Source of the DNA: an uncultured Lachnospiraceae bacterium
GTDB taxonomy: Bacteria; Bacillota; Clostridia; Lachnospirales; Lachnospiraceae
Direction: 5' to 3'
DNA length: 14,195 nt
Assembly: GCA_910586005.1 (NCBI GenBank)
Contig: CAJUHG010000071.1
Location: 1 to 14,195, forward strand
The notes beneath the pieces were generated by a model, which saw only the letters and a program-made list of their open reading frames with translations, ran no database searches and was not told where the DNA came from. Positions 7,762 through 14,062 of the stretch are shown here, in pieces. The position numbers were made by a program, and so were the translations under genes. Every line of letters begins with the position of its first letter. Positions within the stretch are counted from its first letter, which is position 1.

Positions 7762-7794
7762 AAAAATCGCCATCCTTCTATTCAGAATGAGGGC
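7762..7794 (-). terminator. Weak candidate terminator between spo0A and glgA
   Basis: On the minus strand GCCCTCATTCT (7794-7784) can pair with AGAAGGATGGC (7779-7769) around a 4-nt loop, with two mismatches. GATTTTTA follows. The imperfect stem suggests partial termination at most, so some spo0A transcripts may run into glgA. No clear separate glgA promoter is visible in the 66-bp gap. Confidence 0.4.
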
Positions 7795-7802
7795 AAAACA
7801 TT

Positions 7803-8603
7803 TTATTTCTTCAATTTATATTCTAACCTAATTCGGTCCGCAATTAAAGCAATAAATTCAGAATTTGTAGGTTTTCCTTTTCCATTGTGAATGGTATAGC
7901 CAAATAACTCATCAATAGTATCCATTTTTCCTCTACTCCAAGCAACCTCAATAGCATGACGAATCGCTCGTTCTACACGACTTGGGGTAGTTTGATATTT
8001 TTTTGCAATTCCTGGATACAAAATTTTTGTAATAGAATTTAACATTTCCATATCTCTCACAGACATAATAATTGCTTCTCTCAAATATTGATAACCCTTG
8101 ATATGTGCTGGAACCCCAATTTCATGAATAATATCTGTTACATCGCTCTCTAAGTTTCTTTCCTCTAATTCCTGCTTTTTTTCATAAGCATTTACTTTAC
8201 GTATCTCATGATTTTTTCTCATTTCTGCATTGCGCACATACTTAATGCGATTTAAAACTACATCATTATCAAAGGGTTTCATAATATAATAATCCGCTCC
8301 TAGTGAAAATGCATCTTCTGTAATTCGTTCTTGTCCAATAGCAGTAATTACAATAAATGCTGGATATTTTCTTATATTTTTATCATTTCTTACTTTATCC
8401 ATAACGGTTAATCCATCTAATTTAGGCATAACAATATCCAAAAGTACTACATCTGGTTCTTTCTTTTTTATCATTTCGTATGCTTCTTCTCCATCTTTCG
8501 CGGTTCCTACAACCTGAAGTTCTTCGTCACTTCTTACAATATCTCCTAATTCTCTCAACATTCTCTCATTGTCATCTGCAATTGCCACATTTAATTTTTC
8601 CAC
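7803..8603 (-). CDS. spo0A: Sporulation master response regulator Spo0A
   Basis: This is a 266-aa phosphorylation-dependent transcription factor that commits cells to sporulation. The N-terminal receiver has acidic-pocket Asp10 and Asp11 (ADDNERML), phosphoacceptor Asp56 (VVLLDIVMPKLDGL), Thr87 and Lys109 (IMKPFD). The C-terminal Spo0A-specific DNA-binding domain carries ITDII-to-ITKILYPGIAKKY and the hallmark recognition helix SRVERAIRHAIEVAW. The start is the GTG at 8603-8601: AGGAGG is 7 nt upstream, and the resulting length matches the usual 265-270 aa. The frame stays open to an ATG at 8714, but that extension spans the promoter and an 0A box and is not homologous to Spo0A N-termini. spoIVB, its usual upstream neighbour, is about 4.1 kb away here. 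Confidence 0.97.
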   Translation of the reverse strand: MEKLNVAIADDNERMLRELGDIVRSDEELQVVGTAKDGEEAYEMIKKKEPDVVLLDIVMPKLDGLTVMDKVRNDKNIRKYPAFIVITAIGQERITEDAFSLGADYYIMKPFDNDVVLNRIKYVRNAEMRKNHEIRKVNAYEKKQELEERNLESDVTDIIHEIGVPAHIKGYQYLREAIIMSVRDMEMLNSITKILYPGIAKKYQTTPSRVERAIRHAIEVAWSRGKMDTIDELFGYTIHNGKGKPTNSEFIALIADRIRLEYKLKK

Positions 8604-8658
8604 GTTATAACCTCCTGTTGTTTTTATTGATAAACCCTCATAAAAGACCACTATTTGT

Positions 8659-8687
8659 ATTATATCTGTAATCAAAAATTCCTTCAA
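8659..8687 (-). promoter_or_regulatory. Sigma-A promoter of spo0A
   Basis: Read on the minus strand, TTGAAG (8687-8682) and TATAAT (8664-8659) are separated by 17 bp, placing the start near 8652 with a leader of about 49 nt. A sigma-H-like -35 (GAAGGAATT) overlaps the same spot, but no matching GAAT-type -10 is at the right distance, so I call only sigma-A. Confidence 0.75.
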
Positions 8688-8706
8688 CGAAAAGATTTCT
8701 TTCATT

Positions 8707-8713
8707 TTCGACA
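8707..8713 (-). promoter_or_regulatory. 0A box upstream of spo0A promoter
   Basis: The minus strand reads TTTGTCGAAAATG across this position, containing the exact 0A-box core TGTCGAA (8713-8707). It lies 20 bp upstream of the -35, centred near -58, a position suited to activation by phosphorylated Spo0A. Binding is inferred from the core match and context. Confidence 0.7.
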
Positions 8714-8792
8714 AACAATTACTAATAATTTCGCACTTTGACTAACTTTGTCGTTTTATATTTTTTTTGCTGGAAAGAAAATAGGATTAATA

Positions 8793-8835
8793 TCATATAA
8801 TTATAGATATTGTCGAAACCTGTCATATAATTTTA
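8793..8835. repeat. Distal 0A box flanked by 13-bp direct repeats
   Basis: An exact TGTCGAA core on the + strand (8811-8817) is flanked by TCATATAATTATA (8793-8805) and TCATATAATTTTA (8823-8835), which differ at one base and start 30 bp apart. The box is about 160 bp upstream of the predicted spo0A start and 72 bp upstream of the small + strand ORF at 8889. It could serve either gene. The region from 8604 to 8888 otherwise holds no gene. Confidence 0.55.
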
Positions 8836-8888
8836 ATATCTTTGTAATATTTAAAAAAAACTCTTTTTCTTTTTGAGGAGCTATAAAT

Positions 8889-9032
8889 ATGAATATCTTA
8901 AATTTTACACATTGCTGTTATAATTCGCAAGAGTTATCTAAGAAAAAAGGGGGAAAGATATTGCTAAAATGTAGAGATATTTGTTTCCTTACAGTTGATT
9001 TTATATCGCAAAGTATCGTTTTAATCTCTTGA
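8889..9032 (+). CDS. Small ORF (47 aa), unknown function
   Basis: ATG 8889 follows GAGGAG (8875-8880) with 8-nt spacing, which is as good as the sites of the real genes here. The peptide begins MNILNFTHCCYNSQELSKKK and ends with a mixed hydrophobic stretch, LTVDFISQSIVLIS. It contains four cysteines, two of them adjacent, and a central Lys/Gly cluster. It is not hydrophobic enough to be a sure membrane peptide. An internal in-frame TTG at 8961, preceded by GGGGGAAA, could give a shorter product. It lies between divergent spo0A and the XRE/ABC module; its last bases overlap the -35 of that module's promoter, and an 0A box lies upstream. I do not recognise the sequence, and it may be a chance ORF. 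Confidence 0.35.
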   Translation: MNILNFTHCCYNSQELSKKKGGKILLKCRDICFLTVDFISQSIVLIS

Positions 9033-9057
9033 AACTTTTCCTTTTCATACATATAAT
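9029..9057 (+). promoter_or_regulatory. Sigma-A promoter of the XRE/ABC module
   Basis: TTGAAA (9029-9034) and TATAAT (9052-9057) are 17 bp apart. The start is expected near 9064, just at the AAAGGAGG ribosome-binding site (9064-9071), so the leader would be only about 15 nt. Regulation must therefore act on the promoter DNA itself, most simply by the XRE protein encoded first. Confidence 0.75.
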
Positions 9058-9078
9058 CATCTCAAAGGAGGAAGACTT

Positions 9079-10200
9079 ATGAATCAATTACATTTTTCTG
9101 ATAATATCATAAAATTACGACAACAGAAAAAAATAACACAAGAACAATTAGCAAGTTTTATTGGTGTAACAAAGGCTTCAGTCTCAAAATGGGAAACAAA
9201 ACAAAGCCTTCCAGATATCCTACTTTTACCTCGTTTGGCTGCGTTTTTTAATACTACTATTGATGATTTACTTGGTTATAAACCACAATTAAGTAAAGAG
9301 CAGATTCAAAAACTTTATCATGAATTGGCTGACGATTTTGCTAAGAAATCCTTTGCTGAGACTTTTCAAAAAAGTCAAGAACTCATGAAAAAATATTATT
9401 CTTGTTATCCATTTTTATTGCAAATATGCATACTTTGGCTTAATCATTTTATGTTATTAGAAGACAAAGAACAGCAATTAAAAATATTATCTGATATATC
9501 TGATTTATGTTGTCATATTATATCTAATTGTAAAGATATTGGTATTTGTGAAGATGCTACGATTATTAAGGCTTCTGTGGACTTACAGCTTGGAAAAGTG
9601 GAAGATGTTATTGATATACTAGAAGATATTTTAAATCCTCGTCGTCTTTCTACACAAAGTGATAGCCTTTTAATTCAAGCCTATCTACTTGCGAACAAAA
9701 AAGAACAGGCAGATAGTTTCACACAAATAAGTATGTTTTTGCACTTACTTTCTCTACTAAATAGTGCTACTCAATATTTAATCATTCATTCCAAGCATTT
9801 AGAAATTTGTGAAGAAACGATACAGCGTATCAATAATATAATCTCAACTTACCAGTTAGATTATTTGCATACAGCAACTGCACTTTTTTATTATCAAGCT
9901 GCTATTATTTATTGTATGCACAAAAAGAAACAGAACGCCTTTCATATGTTGGAGCGTTATACCACTAACATCAATTATTTTCTGACAGATAACCATTCTT
10001 CTCTACATGGAGATGATTATTTTTATAATATACAACCTTGGTATGAGCAACTAGAACTTGGAGCAGATCCTCCTAGAAATAAACAGATTATATTTGAGAG
10101 TTTTAAATCTTCTTTGGAACATCCTGCTTTTGCTTATCTAAGCGATTGTGATGAATTTAAAAAACTAAAAAGAAAGGTAGATTTTTATGAATATCCATGA
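9079..10200 (+). CDS. XRE-family regulator with long helical (TPR-like) C-terminal region
   Basis: This 373-aa protein has an N-terminal XRE helix-turn-helix (about 5-65): IIKLRQQKKITQEQLASFIG, recognition segment VTKASVSKWETKQSLPD, then LLPRLAAFFNTTIDDLLGY. Residues 70-370 are predicted mostly alpha-helical, with repeated pairs of amphipathic helices rich in Leu, Gln, Lys and Cys, resembling a TPR-type sensor or peptide-binding region. I did not identify a named family for that part. AAAGGAGG lies 7 nt before the ATG. The gene overlaps the next by 14 bp and leads a module with a PLDc_N protein and an ABC exporter, so it probably regulates their expression. The signal sensed is unknown. Confidence 0.8.
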   Translation: MNQLHFSDNIIKLRQQKKITQEQLASFIGVTKASVSKWETKQSLPDILLLPRLAAFFNTTIDDLLGYKPQLSKEQIQKLYHELADDFAKKSFAETFQKSQELMKKYYSCYPFLLQICILWLNHFMLLEDKEQQLKILSDISDLCCHIISNCKDIGICEDATIIKASVDLQLGKVEDVIDILEDILNPRRLSTQSDSLLIQAYLLANKKEQADSFTQISMFLHLLSLLNSATQYLIIHSKHLEICEETIQRINNIISTYQLDYLHTATALFYYQAAIIYCMHKKKQNAFHMLERYTTNINYFLTDNHSSLHGDDYFYNIQPWYEQLELGADPPRNKQIIFESFKSSLEHPAFAYLSDCDEFKKLKRKVDFYEYP

Positions 10201-10387
10201 ACTATTGCCATTTTTAATTCCTCTTATCCTTGCAGAATTTATTTTACTTGCTTTTACCTTACATCATATTTTAACTCATAAAAATTATAAACATGGAAAT
10301 AGAATTTTATGGCTTATAATAACCATTATTGGTATGCAATTTATTGGCCCTATCTTATATTTCCTATTAGGAAAGGAGGACAATTGA
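10187..10387 (+). CDS. PLDc_N-domain small membrane protein (YxlE-like)
   Basis: This 66-aa protein has two membrane helices. The first (about 8-27, FLIPLILAEFILLAFTLHHI) is followed by a basic loop with HKNYKHGNRILW, and the second (about 40-60, WLIITIIGMQFIGPILYFLLG) ends with GKED. This is the PLDc_N (phospholipase D nuclease N-terminal) pattern, here without any nuclease domain, as in YxlE of the Bacillus subtilis sigY operon. There too the next genes encode an ABC ATPase and permease. It may be a membrane accessory or immunity-like subunit of that exporter. The ATG lies within the last codons of the regulator, and the stop TGA shares its A with the next gene's ATG, so all are translationally coupled. 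Confidence 0.82.
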   Translation: MNIHELLPFLIPLILAEFILLAFTLHHILTHKNYKHGNRILWLIITIIGMQFIGPILYFLLGKEDN

Positions 10388-11289
10388 TGGACATATTAAC
10401 ACTTGCCCAAGTTTCAAAATCCTTTGGTAATCATAAAGTAATTGAAAACCTTAGTTTTTCTGTTCCTGAACACACTATTTTTGGCTTTATTGGACAAAAT
10501 GGTGCTGGGAAAACTACCACTATGAAAATAATACTTGGTCTACAAAAATGTGATAGTGGAAGTATTTTTGTAAATGGAAAACCAGTACATTTTGGTCAAA
10601 ATCAAACAAATAAATATATTGGTTACTTACCTGATGTACCAGAATTTTATGACTTTATGACACCTTTAGAATATTTAAAGCTATGTGGAAATATTACTGA
10701 AATGTCCAAAGATAAGTTACAACAAAGAATCCAACAACTGTTAGAACTTGTTGGCCTTACTTCTGTCAATAAGCCTATCAGAGGATTTTCTAGAGGTATG
10801 AAACAACGACTTGGAATTGCACAGGCTTTATTAAACCATCCAAAGTTATTAATTTGTGATGAACCTACTTCTGCTTTAGATCCAATAGGTAGAAAAGAAA
10901 TTTTAGATATATTAGTAAATATAAAACAGGAAACAACAATTCTGTTTTCTACTCATATATTATCTGATGTAGAGCGTATTTGTGATAGAATTGCACTTCT
11001 ACACAATGGAAAAATTGCATTTTGTAAATCACTAGAAGAAATAAAAAGTCTTCACAAAAACACACAGATTGAAATAGAATTTTTTAGAACAGAAGATGCA
11101 AATTTATTTGCAAAAAAATATAAGAAAACCCAACCTATCAATAATACAAAACTTCTTTGTGAACAACAACAAGAAAACGATATAGTAACTATTATGGATG
11201 TATTAGTTCAAAACAATCTTTCTATACAAAGATTAGAAATTCTAGAACCTTCTTTAGAAACAATGTTTATGGAGGTGATTTGCAAATGA
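10387..11289 (+). CDS. ABC transporter ATP-binding protein (YxlF-like)
   Basis: This 300-aa ATPase of the drug/antimicrobial-peptide exporter type has Walker A GQNGAGKTT (36-44), the YLPDVPEFYDFMTPLEYL segment where many importers have the Q-loop, signature FSRGMKQR (134-141), Walker B LLICDEP with TSALDP (154-166) and switch His190 (FSTHILSDVERICDR). After about residue 215 a C-terminal tail of this subfamily ends in LEPSLETMFMEV. The start is ATG 10387, with AAAGGAGG (10372-10379) in front; an upstream in-frame ATG at 10309 lies inside the PLDc_N gene and has no such site. It overlaps the permease by 4 bp (ATGA). The partner is an ABC-2 membrane protein, so export or self-protection against a membrane-active compound is likely; the substrate is unknown. 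Confidence 0.92.
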   Translation: MDILTLAQVSKSFGNHKVIENLSFSVPEHTIFGFIGQNGAGKTTTMKIILGLQKCDSGSIFVNGKPVHFGQNQTNKYIGYLPDVPEFYDFMTPLEYLKLCGNITEMSKDKLQQRIQQLLELVGLTSVNKPIRGFSRGMKQRLGIAQALLNHPKLLICDEPTSALDPIGRKEILDILVNIKQETTILFSTHILSDVERICDRIALLHNGKIAFCKSLEEIKSLHKNTQIEIEFFRTEDANLFAKKYKKTQPINNTKLLCEQQQENDIVTIMDVLVQNNLSIQRLEILEPSLETMFMEVICK

Positions 11290-12059
11290 AACCAATCGCT
11301 GCTTTTATCAAAAAAGAAATTCTAGAATTAATTCGTACAGGGAGACTATTAATTTTAACAATTCTTTTTATTCTTTTTGGAATTATGAACCCAGCCATTG
11401 CAAAATTAACCCCTTGGCTTATGAAAATGATGTCAGAAAGTCTCTCTGAAACAGGATTAATACTTACAGAAATAAACATAAATGCTATGACTTCTTGGAC
11501 ACAATTTTACAAAAATATTCCAATTGCTCTGTTAATTTTTTTATTATTAGTAAGCAGTACTCTAACTTCTGAATATCAAAAAGGAACACTTATTAATATC
11601 ATTACTAAAGGATTAGCAAGATGGAAAATATTTATTTCAAAAACCTTAGTTATTTTTTTACTATGGACAATTGAATTTTGGCTTTGTTTCTGGATTACTT
11701 ATGGATACAATAATTATTTCTGGGATAATAAAATTGCTTCTCATTTATTTTTCTCAGCTTTTTGCTACTATTTGGCTGGTATCTGGTTTATTTCTTTATT
11801 GTTTCTTATGTCAGCACTGTTTCAGACAAATTCTATTGTTTTACTGATAAGTGGAGCTGTATTTCTTCTTTTTTATTTCGCTAGTTTTTTTTCTGACATA
11901 AAAAAATACCTGCCTGTAACATTACTAAATTCTTCTTATTTACTAGCGGGTAATAATAATATTTCTGAATATTCTTTTGCAATTATCTTTACGCTTCTAT
12001 TACTTATCATAAATATTGGAGTTGGGATTATTATTTTTAATAAAAGAGAAATCAAGTGA
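11286..12059 (+). CDS. ABC-2 type transporter permease (YxlG-like)
   Basis: This 257-aa membrane protein has a basic N-terminus (IAAFIKKEILELIRTGR), a first helix at about 18-37 and a large loop. Five further hydrophobic stretches follow, including ALLIFLLLVSS, TLVIFLLWTIEFWLCFW, LAGIWFISLLFLMSALF, IVLLISGAVFLLFYFASFF and a final helix IIFTLLLLIINIGVGIIIF. LTSEYQKGTLINIITKGLARWKIFISK is the cytoplasmic motif typical of the ABC-2 family, which contacts the ATPase. ATG 11286 is chosen because GGAGGTGA (11271-11278) is 7 nt ahead; the in-frame TTG at 11280 is too close. It overlaps the ATPase gene by ATGA. It is the last gene of the module and is followed by a long inverted repeat. Confidence 0.9.
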   Translation: MKPIAAFIKKEILELIRTGRLLILTILFILFGIMNPAIAKLTPWLMKMMSESLSETGLILTEININAMTSWTQFYKNIPIALLIFLLLVSSTLTSEYQKGTLINIITKGLARWKIFISKTLVIFLLWTIEFWLCFWITYGYNNYFWDNKIASHLFFSAFCYYLAGIWFISLLFLMSALFQTNSIVLLISGAVFLLFYFASFFSDIKKYLPVTLLNSSYLLAGNNNISEYSFAIIFTLLLLIINIGVGIIIFNKREIK

Positions 12060-12085
12060 TATTTCACTAAAATCTATAAAAGATT

Positions 12086-12174
12086 TTTATCTTAATCAGA
12101 GAAAACACTTCCACTAAGACAAGGTTCTTTTATTTATCCATGTAAAGGTGGAAGTTTTCTCTGTCTAAGATAAA
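12086..12174. repeat. Long imperfect inverted repeat after the ABC module
   Basis: Arms 12086-12114 and 12148-12174 give 25 base pairs in three blocks: TTTATCTTA with TAAGATAAA, CAGAGAAAAC with GTTTTCTCTG, and TTCCAC with GTGGAA. They are separated by a 2/2 internal loop and a 2-nt bulge, around a 33-nt loop. No U-run follows, so it is not a standard terminator, though it may end or stabilise the transcript. It could also be a small relic repeat element. Confidence 0.6.
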
Positions 12175-12256
12175 GTAGATGAGTACACATCCATTTTCTA
12201 GCAATAAAAATATTTTTTTGCTCTAACTCCAAGATAAAGTATACATCCATTCTCTA
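12167..12256 (+). repeat. Partial direct duplication in the 12060-12329 gap
   Basis: AAGATAAAGTA followed by ACATCCATTTTCTA (12167-12177 and 12187-12200) recurs as AAGATAAAGTA and ACATCCATTCTCTA (12231-12241 and 12243-12256). The first copy has 8 extra bases in the middle. Between the copies, 12201-12221 is an A/T-rich near palindrome (GCAATAAAAA to TTTTTTTGC). I see no gene in this 270-bp gap. Confidence 0.6.
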
Positions 12257-12329
12257 ATTATCATTTATAAGAAGTTTATACATTTTGCTGTGTTACCTAT
12301 GGGCATATAGCACATAGATAAAACTATTA

Positions 12330-12656
12330 TTAATCTAAAATAATCAATGCCATAAATACTAAATCTTCTTTTCCTGTATTTTTCAAACCATGTCCACAAT
12401 TATCTGGTGTAAAGGTAACATCTCCTGATTTTACGCAACGTACCGTTCCATTGTCATTATATTCACCCTCACCAGAAAGGATATAATATGTTTCACTTTC
12501 ATTATGATGTTCATGATAACCAACAGAACAACCTTCCTCGAGTGTTACCTGTGCATATAAACCACATTTTCCATTTAATCGCTTCTCATCTAAGATCTCC
12601 TGAATTATTACATGACCTTCTCCACCACACATATTTTCAATCCGTTTCTCTGCCAT
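12330..12656 (-). CDS. Small cupin-domain protein
   Basis: This 108-aa single-domain cupin is probably a cytoplasmic metal-binding beta-barrel. Both cupin motifs are present: GYHEHHNESETYYILSGEGEY, with His48, His50 and Glu55, and GDVTFTPDNCGHGLKN, with His89. These four residues are the usual metal ligands of the fold. The conserved first-strand region NGKCGLYAQVTLEEG precedes them. Such proteins act variously as sugar or small-molecule isomerases, dioxygenases or sensors; nothing here decides between these. GAAAGGAAAG lies about 9 nt ahead of the ATG. It follows spoIVB on the same strand after 74 bp but has its own promoter, so it need not be part of the sporulation transcript. It converges with the ABC module. 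Confidence 0.88.
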   Translation of the reverse strand: MAEKRIENMCGGEGHVIIQEILDEKRLNGKCGLYAQVTLEEGCSVGYHEHHNESETYYILSGEGEYNDNGTVRCVKSGDVTFTPDNCGHGLKNTGKEDLVFMALIILD

Positions 12657-12691
12657 AATATTCTTTCCTTTCTACTTGAAGTATTTCTATT

Positions 12692-12720
12692 ATTATGATA
12701 TAAAAGAAAAAATAAATCAA
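12692..12720 (-). promoter_or_regulatory. Sigma-A-like promoter of the cupin gene
   Basis: On the minus strand TTGATT (12720-12715) and CATAAT (12697-12692) are 17 bp apart, with the start expected near 12685. That gives a leader of about 29 nt to the ATG at 12656. It lies in the short gap after spoIVB. Confidence 0.5.
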
Positions 12721-12730
12721 GTAAATTTTC

Positions 12731-14020
12731 TTAATGCTGTAGCATATTTTCAATAAATATTCCATAACCTTTGGAAGCATCTTGGACAAAAACATGAGTA
12801 ACTGCTCCTATTACTTTATTATTTTGAATAATAGGACTTCCACTCATTCCTTGTACGATTCCACCTGTAAGATTGATAAGTTCTGGATCTGTTACTTGAA
12901 AAAGAATACCTTTATTCTCACTATTATAATCTAAATCTGTAATAATAATAGAATATTCCTTACGCTCGCCAGATACCGTTGATATAATAGTGGCTTCCCC
13001 TTCTTTGATATCCTGTTTAAGCCCCACAGAATACCATTCTACTTGTTCCACTTCCTCTGGTATTGTGCCTAAATTTCCATAAATACCTACATTTGTATTT
13101 TCCTCTACTGTTCCAAGCTGATATTGTTCTAAGTAAGTAATTACTCCAGAAATTTCTCCTGGATTTCCTTTTTCACCTTTTGTGATACCTGACACTTCAG
13201 CTTCATACAAAGTGCCCTCTGACAAGTTTACACGTGTTCCAGTATCCATGTCACTTACAGGATGCCCCAATGCTCCATAACTTTTATTTTTATCATAGAA
13301 AGTTAACGTTCCTACTCCTGCAAGGTCATCTCGAACCCAAATTCCAAGTTTATATTCATTCTCAGAAGTCTTTACAGGTTGTAATTTCAAGCGAATATAT
13401 TCATCTTCTCGCATCACTCCTAAAATAACAGGATTTCCTTGACTTTGATTGATTTTATCAATTAAATCTTCTTTATTCTCAATTACTTGATTATCTACAG
13501 TCTTTACATAATCTCCACTTTTCACAAGATTTTCTGCTGGTTCGTAGTTCATTCCATCACTTCCAGCTATACTTCCTGTTCCAATAATTAAAATTCCATC
13601 TGTTTTCACATAAATGCCAACTGGTATCCCACAGGGAACTACCTGCTCCTTTTCGATTACCTCTACAGCCACTTCTTTTATGTGTATCAATCCAAATAAG
13701 CGACAAGAAATAGAATAACTTCCTTGTTCTTTTGATTTTAGTGAAAAGCTTTCATTTAAGTCCAATTTAATTTTGTCTTTTTCTACCTTTGGTGACTGAT
13801 TTCCAAACACTTCAATTCCTGACTGTTCCATCTCTCCTGTAATTGGTAAATGAAAGTTAAAATTTTCCTCTTTCCCTTTTTCTATCCAAATCTTATCAGG
13901 TATTGCTTCCTCTATAGCATAATAAGAAAAAAATATCCCCCAACAGAAACCCAAAATCAGACTTCCACCTGCAATCCATTTCCGAATTTTCGCTAGTCGC
14001 TTTTTTTTATTCTTTATCAT
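12731..14020 (-). CDS. spoIVB: SpoIVB signalling serine protease (S55 family)
   Basis: This 429-aa protease is made in the forespore and secreted into the space between the spore membranes, where it triggers pro-sigma-K processing in species that have that checkpoint. It starts with a basic stretch and one membrane anchor (about 13-37). A PDZ domain follows around residues 110-200 (GIPVGIYVKTDGILIIGTGS, then SGDYVKTVDNQVIENKEDLI). The peptidase domain has His253 (YGALGHPVSD), Asp378 (VTDPEL) and nucleophile Ser393 (GGIVQGMSGSP). The Asp-Ser distance of 15 residues equals that of the B. subtilis triad. ATG 14020 is chosen: AGAGGA lies 9 nt ahead and the length fits the B. subtilis protein (about 425 aa). 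The in-frame TTG at 14038 lacks a ribosome-binding site and lies in a hairpin arm. Confidence 0.95.
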   Translation of the reverse strand: MIKNKKKRLAKIRKWIAGGSLILGFCWGIFFSYYAIEEAIPDKIWIEKGKEENFNFHLPITGEMEQSGIEVFGNQSPKVEKDKIKLDLNESFSLKSKEQGSYSISCRLFGLIHIKEVAVEVIEKEQVVPCGIPVGIYVKTDGILIIGTGSIAGSDGMNYEPAENLVKSGDYVKTVDNQVIENKEDLIDKINQSQGNPVILGVMREDEYIRLKLQPVKTSENEYKLGIWVRDDLAGVGTLTFYDKNKSYGALGHPVSDMDTGTRVNLSEGTLYEAEVSGITKGEKGNPGEISGVITYLEQYQLGTVEENTNVGIYGNLGTIPEEVEQVEWYSVGLKQDIKEGEATIISTVSGERKEYSIIITDLDYNSENKGILFQVTDPELINLTGGIVQGMSGSPIIQNNKVIGAVTHVFVQDASKGYGIFIENMLQH

Positions 14021-14036
14021 CCTTCCACATCCTCTC

Positions 14037-14062
14037 AAAAGGGTTTCAGTAAGAACCCTTTT
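14037..14062. terminator. Hairpin abutting the spoIVB ribosome-binding site
   Basis: AAAAGGGTT (14037-14045) pairs with AACCCTTTT (14054-14062), a 9-bp stem with an 8-nt loop. T-runs follow on both strands: six T on + and four on -. It looks like a two-way terminator, yet its left edge touches the spoIVB Shine-Dalgarno (14036-14030), so any spoIVB mRNA made from further upstream must include it. Confidence 0.65.

Noticed and set aside
8480..8671. 63-aa + strand ORF opposite the spo0A 5' end
   Set aside because: It is antisense to the receiver domain and promoter, with no ribosome-binding site.
8674..8685. Sigma-H promoter for spo0A (GAAGGAATT as -35)
   Set aside because: No GAAT-type -10 lies at 11-12 bp; the same bases are explained by the TTGAAG-17-TATAAT sigma-A promoter.
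10309..10386. Upstream ATG extension of the ABC ATPase
   Set aside because: It lies within the PLDc_N gene in another frame; the AAAGGAGG site clearly belongs to ATG 10387.
11267..11479. 70-aa minus-strand ORF at the ATPase/permease junction
   Set aside because: It is antisense to two well-supported overlapping genes and has no start signal.
13234..13428. 64-aa + strand ORF inside spoIVB
   Set aside because: It is antisense to the conserved protease His region, with no start signal.
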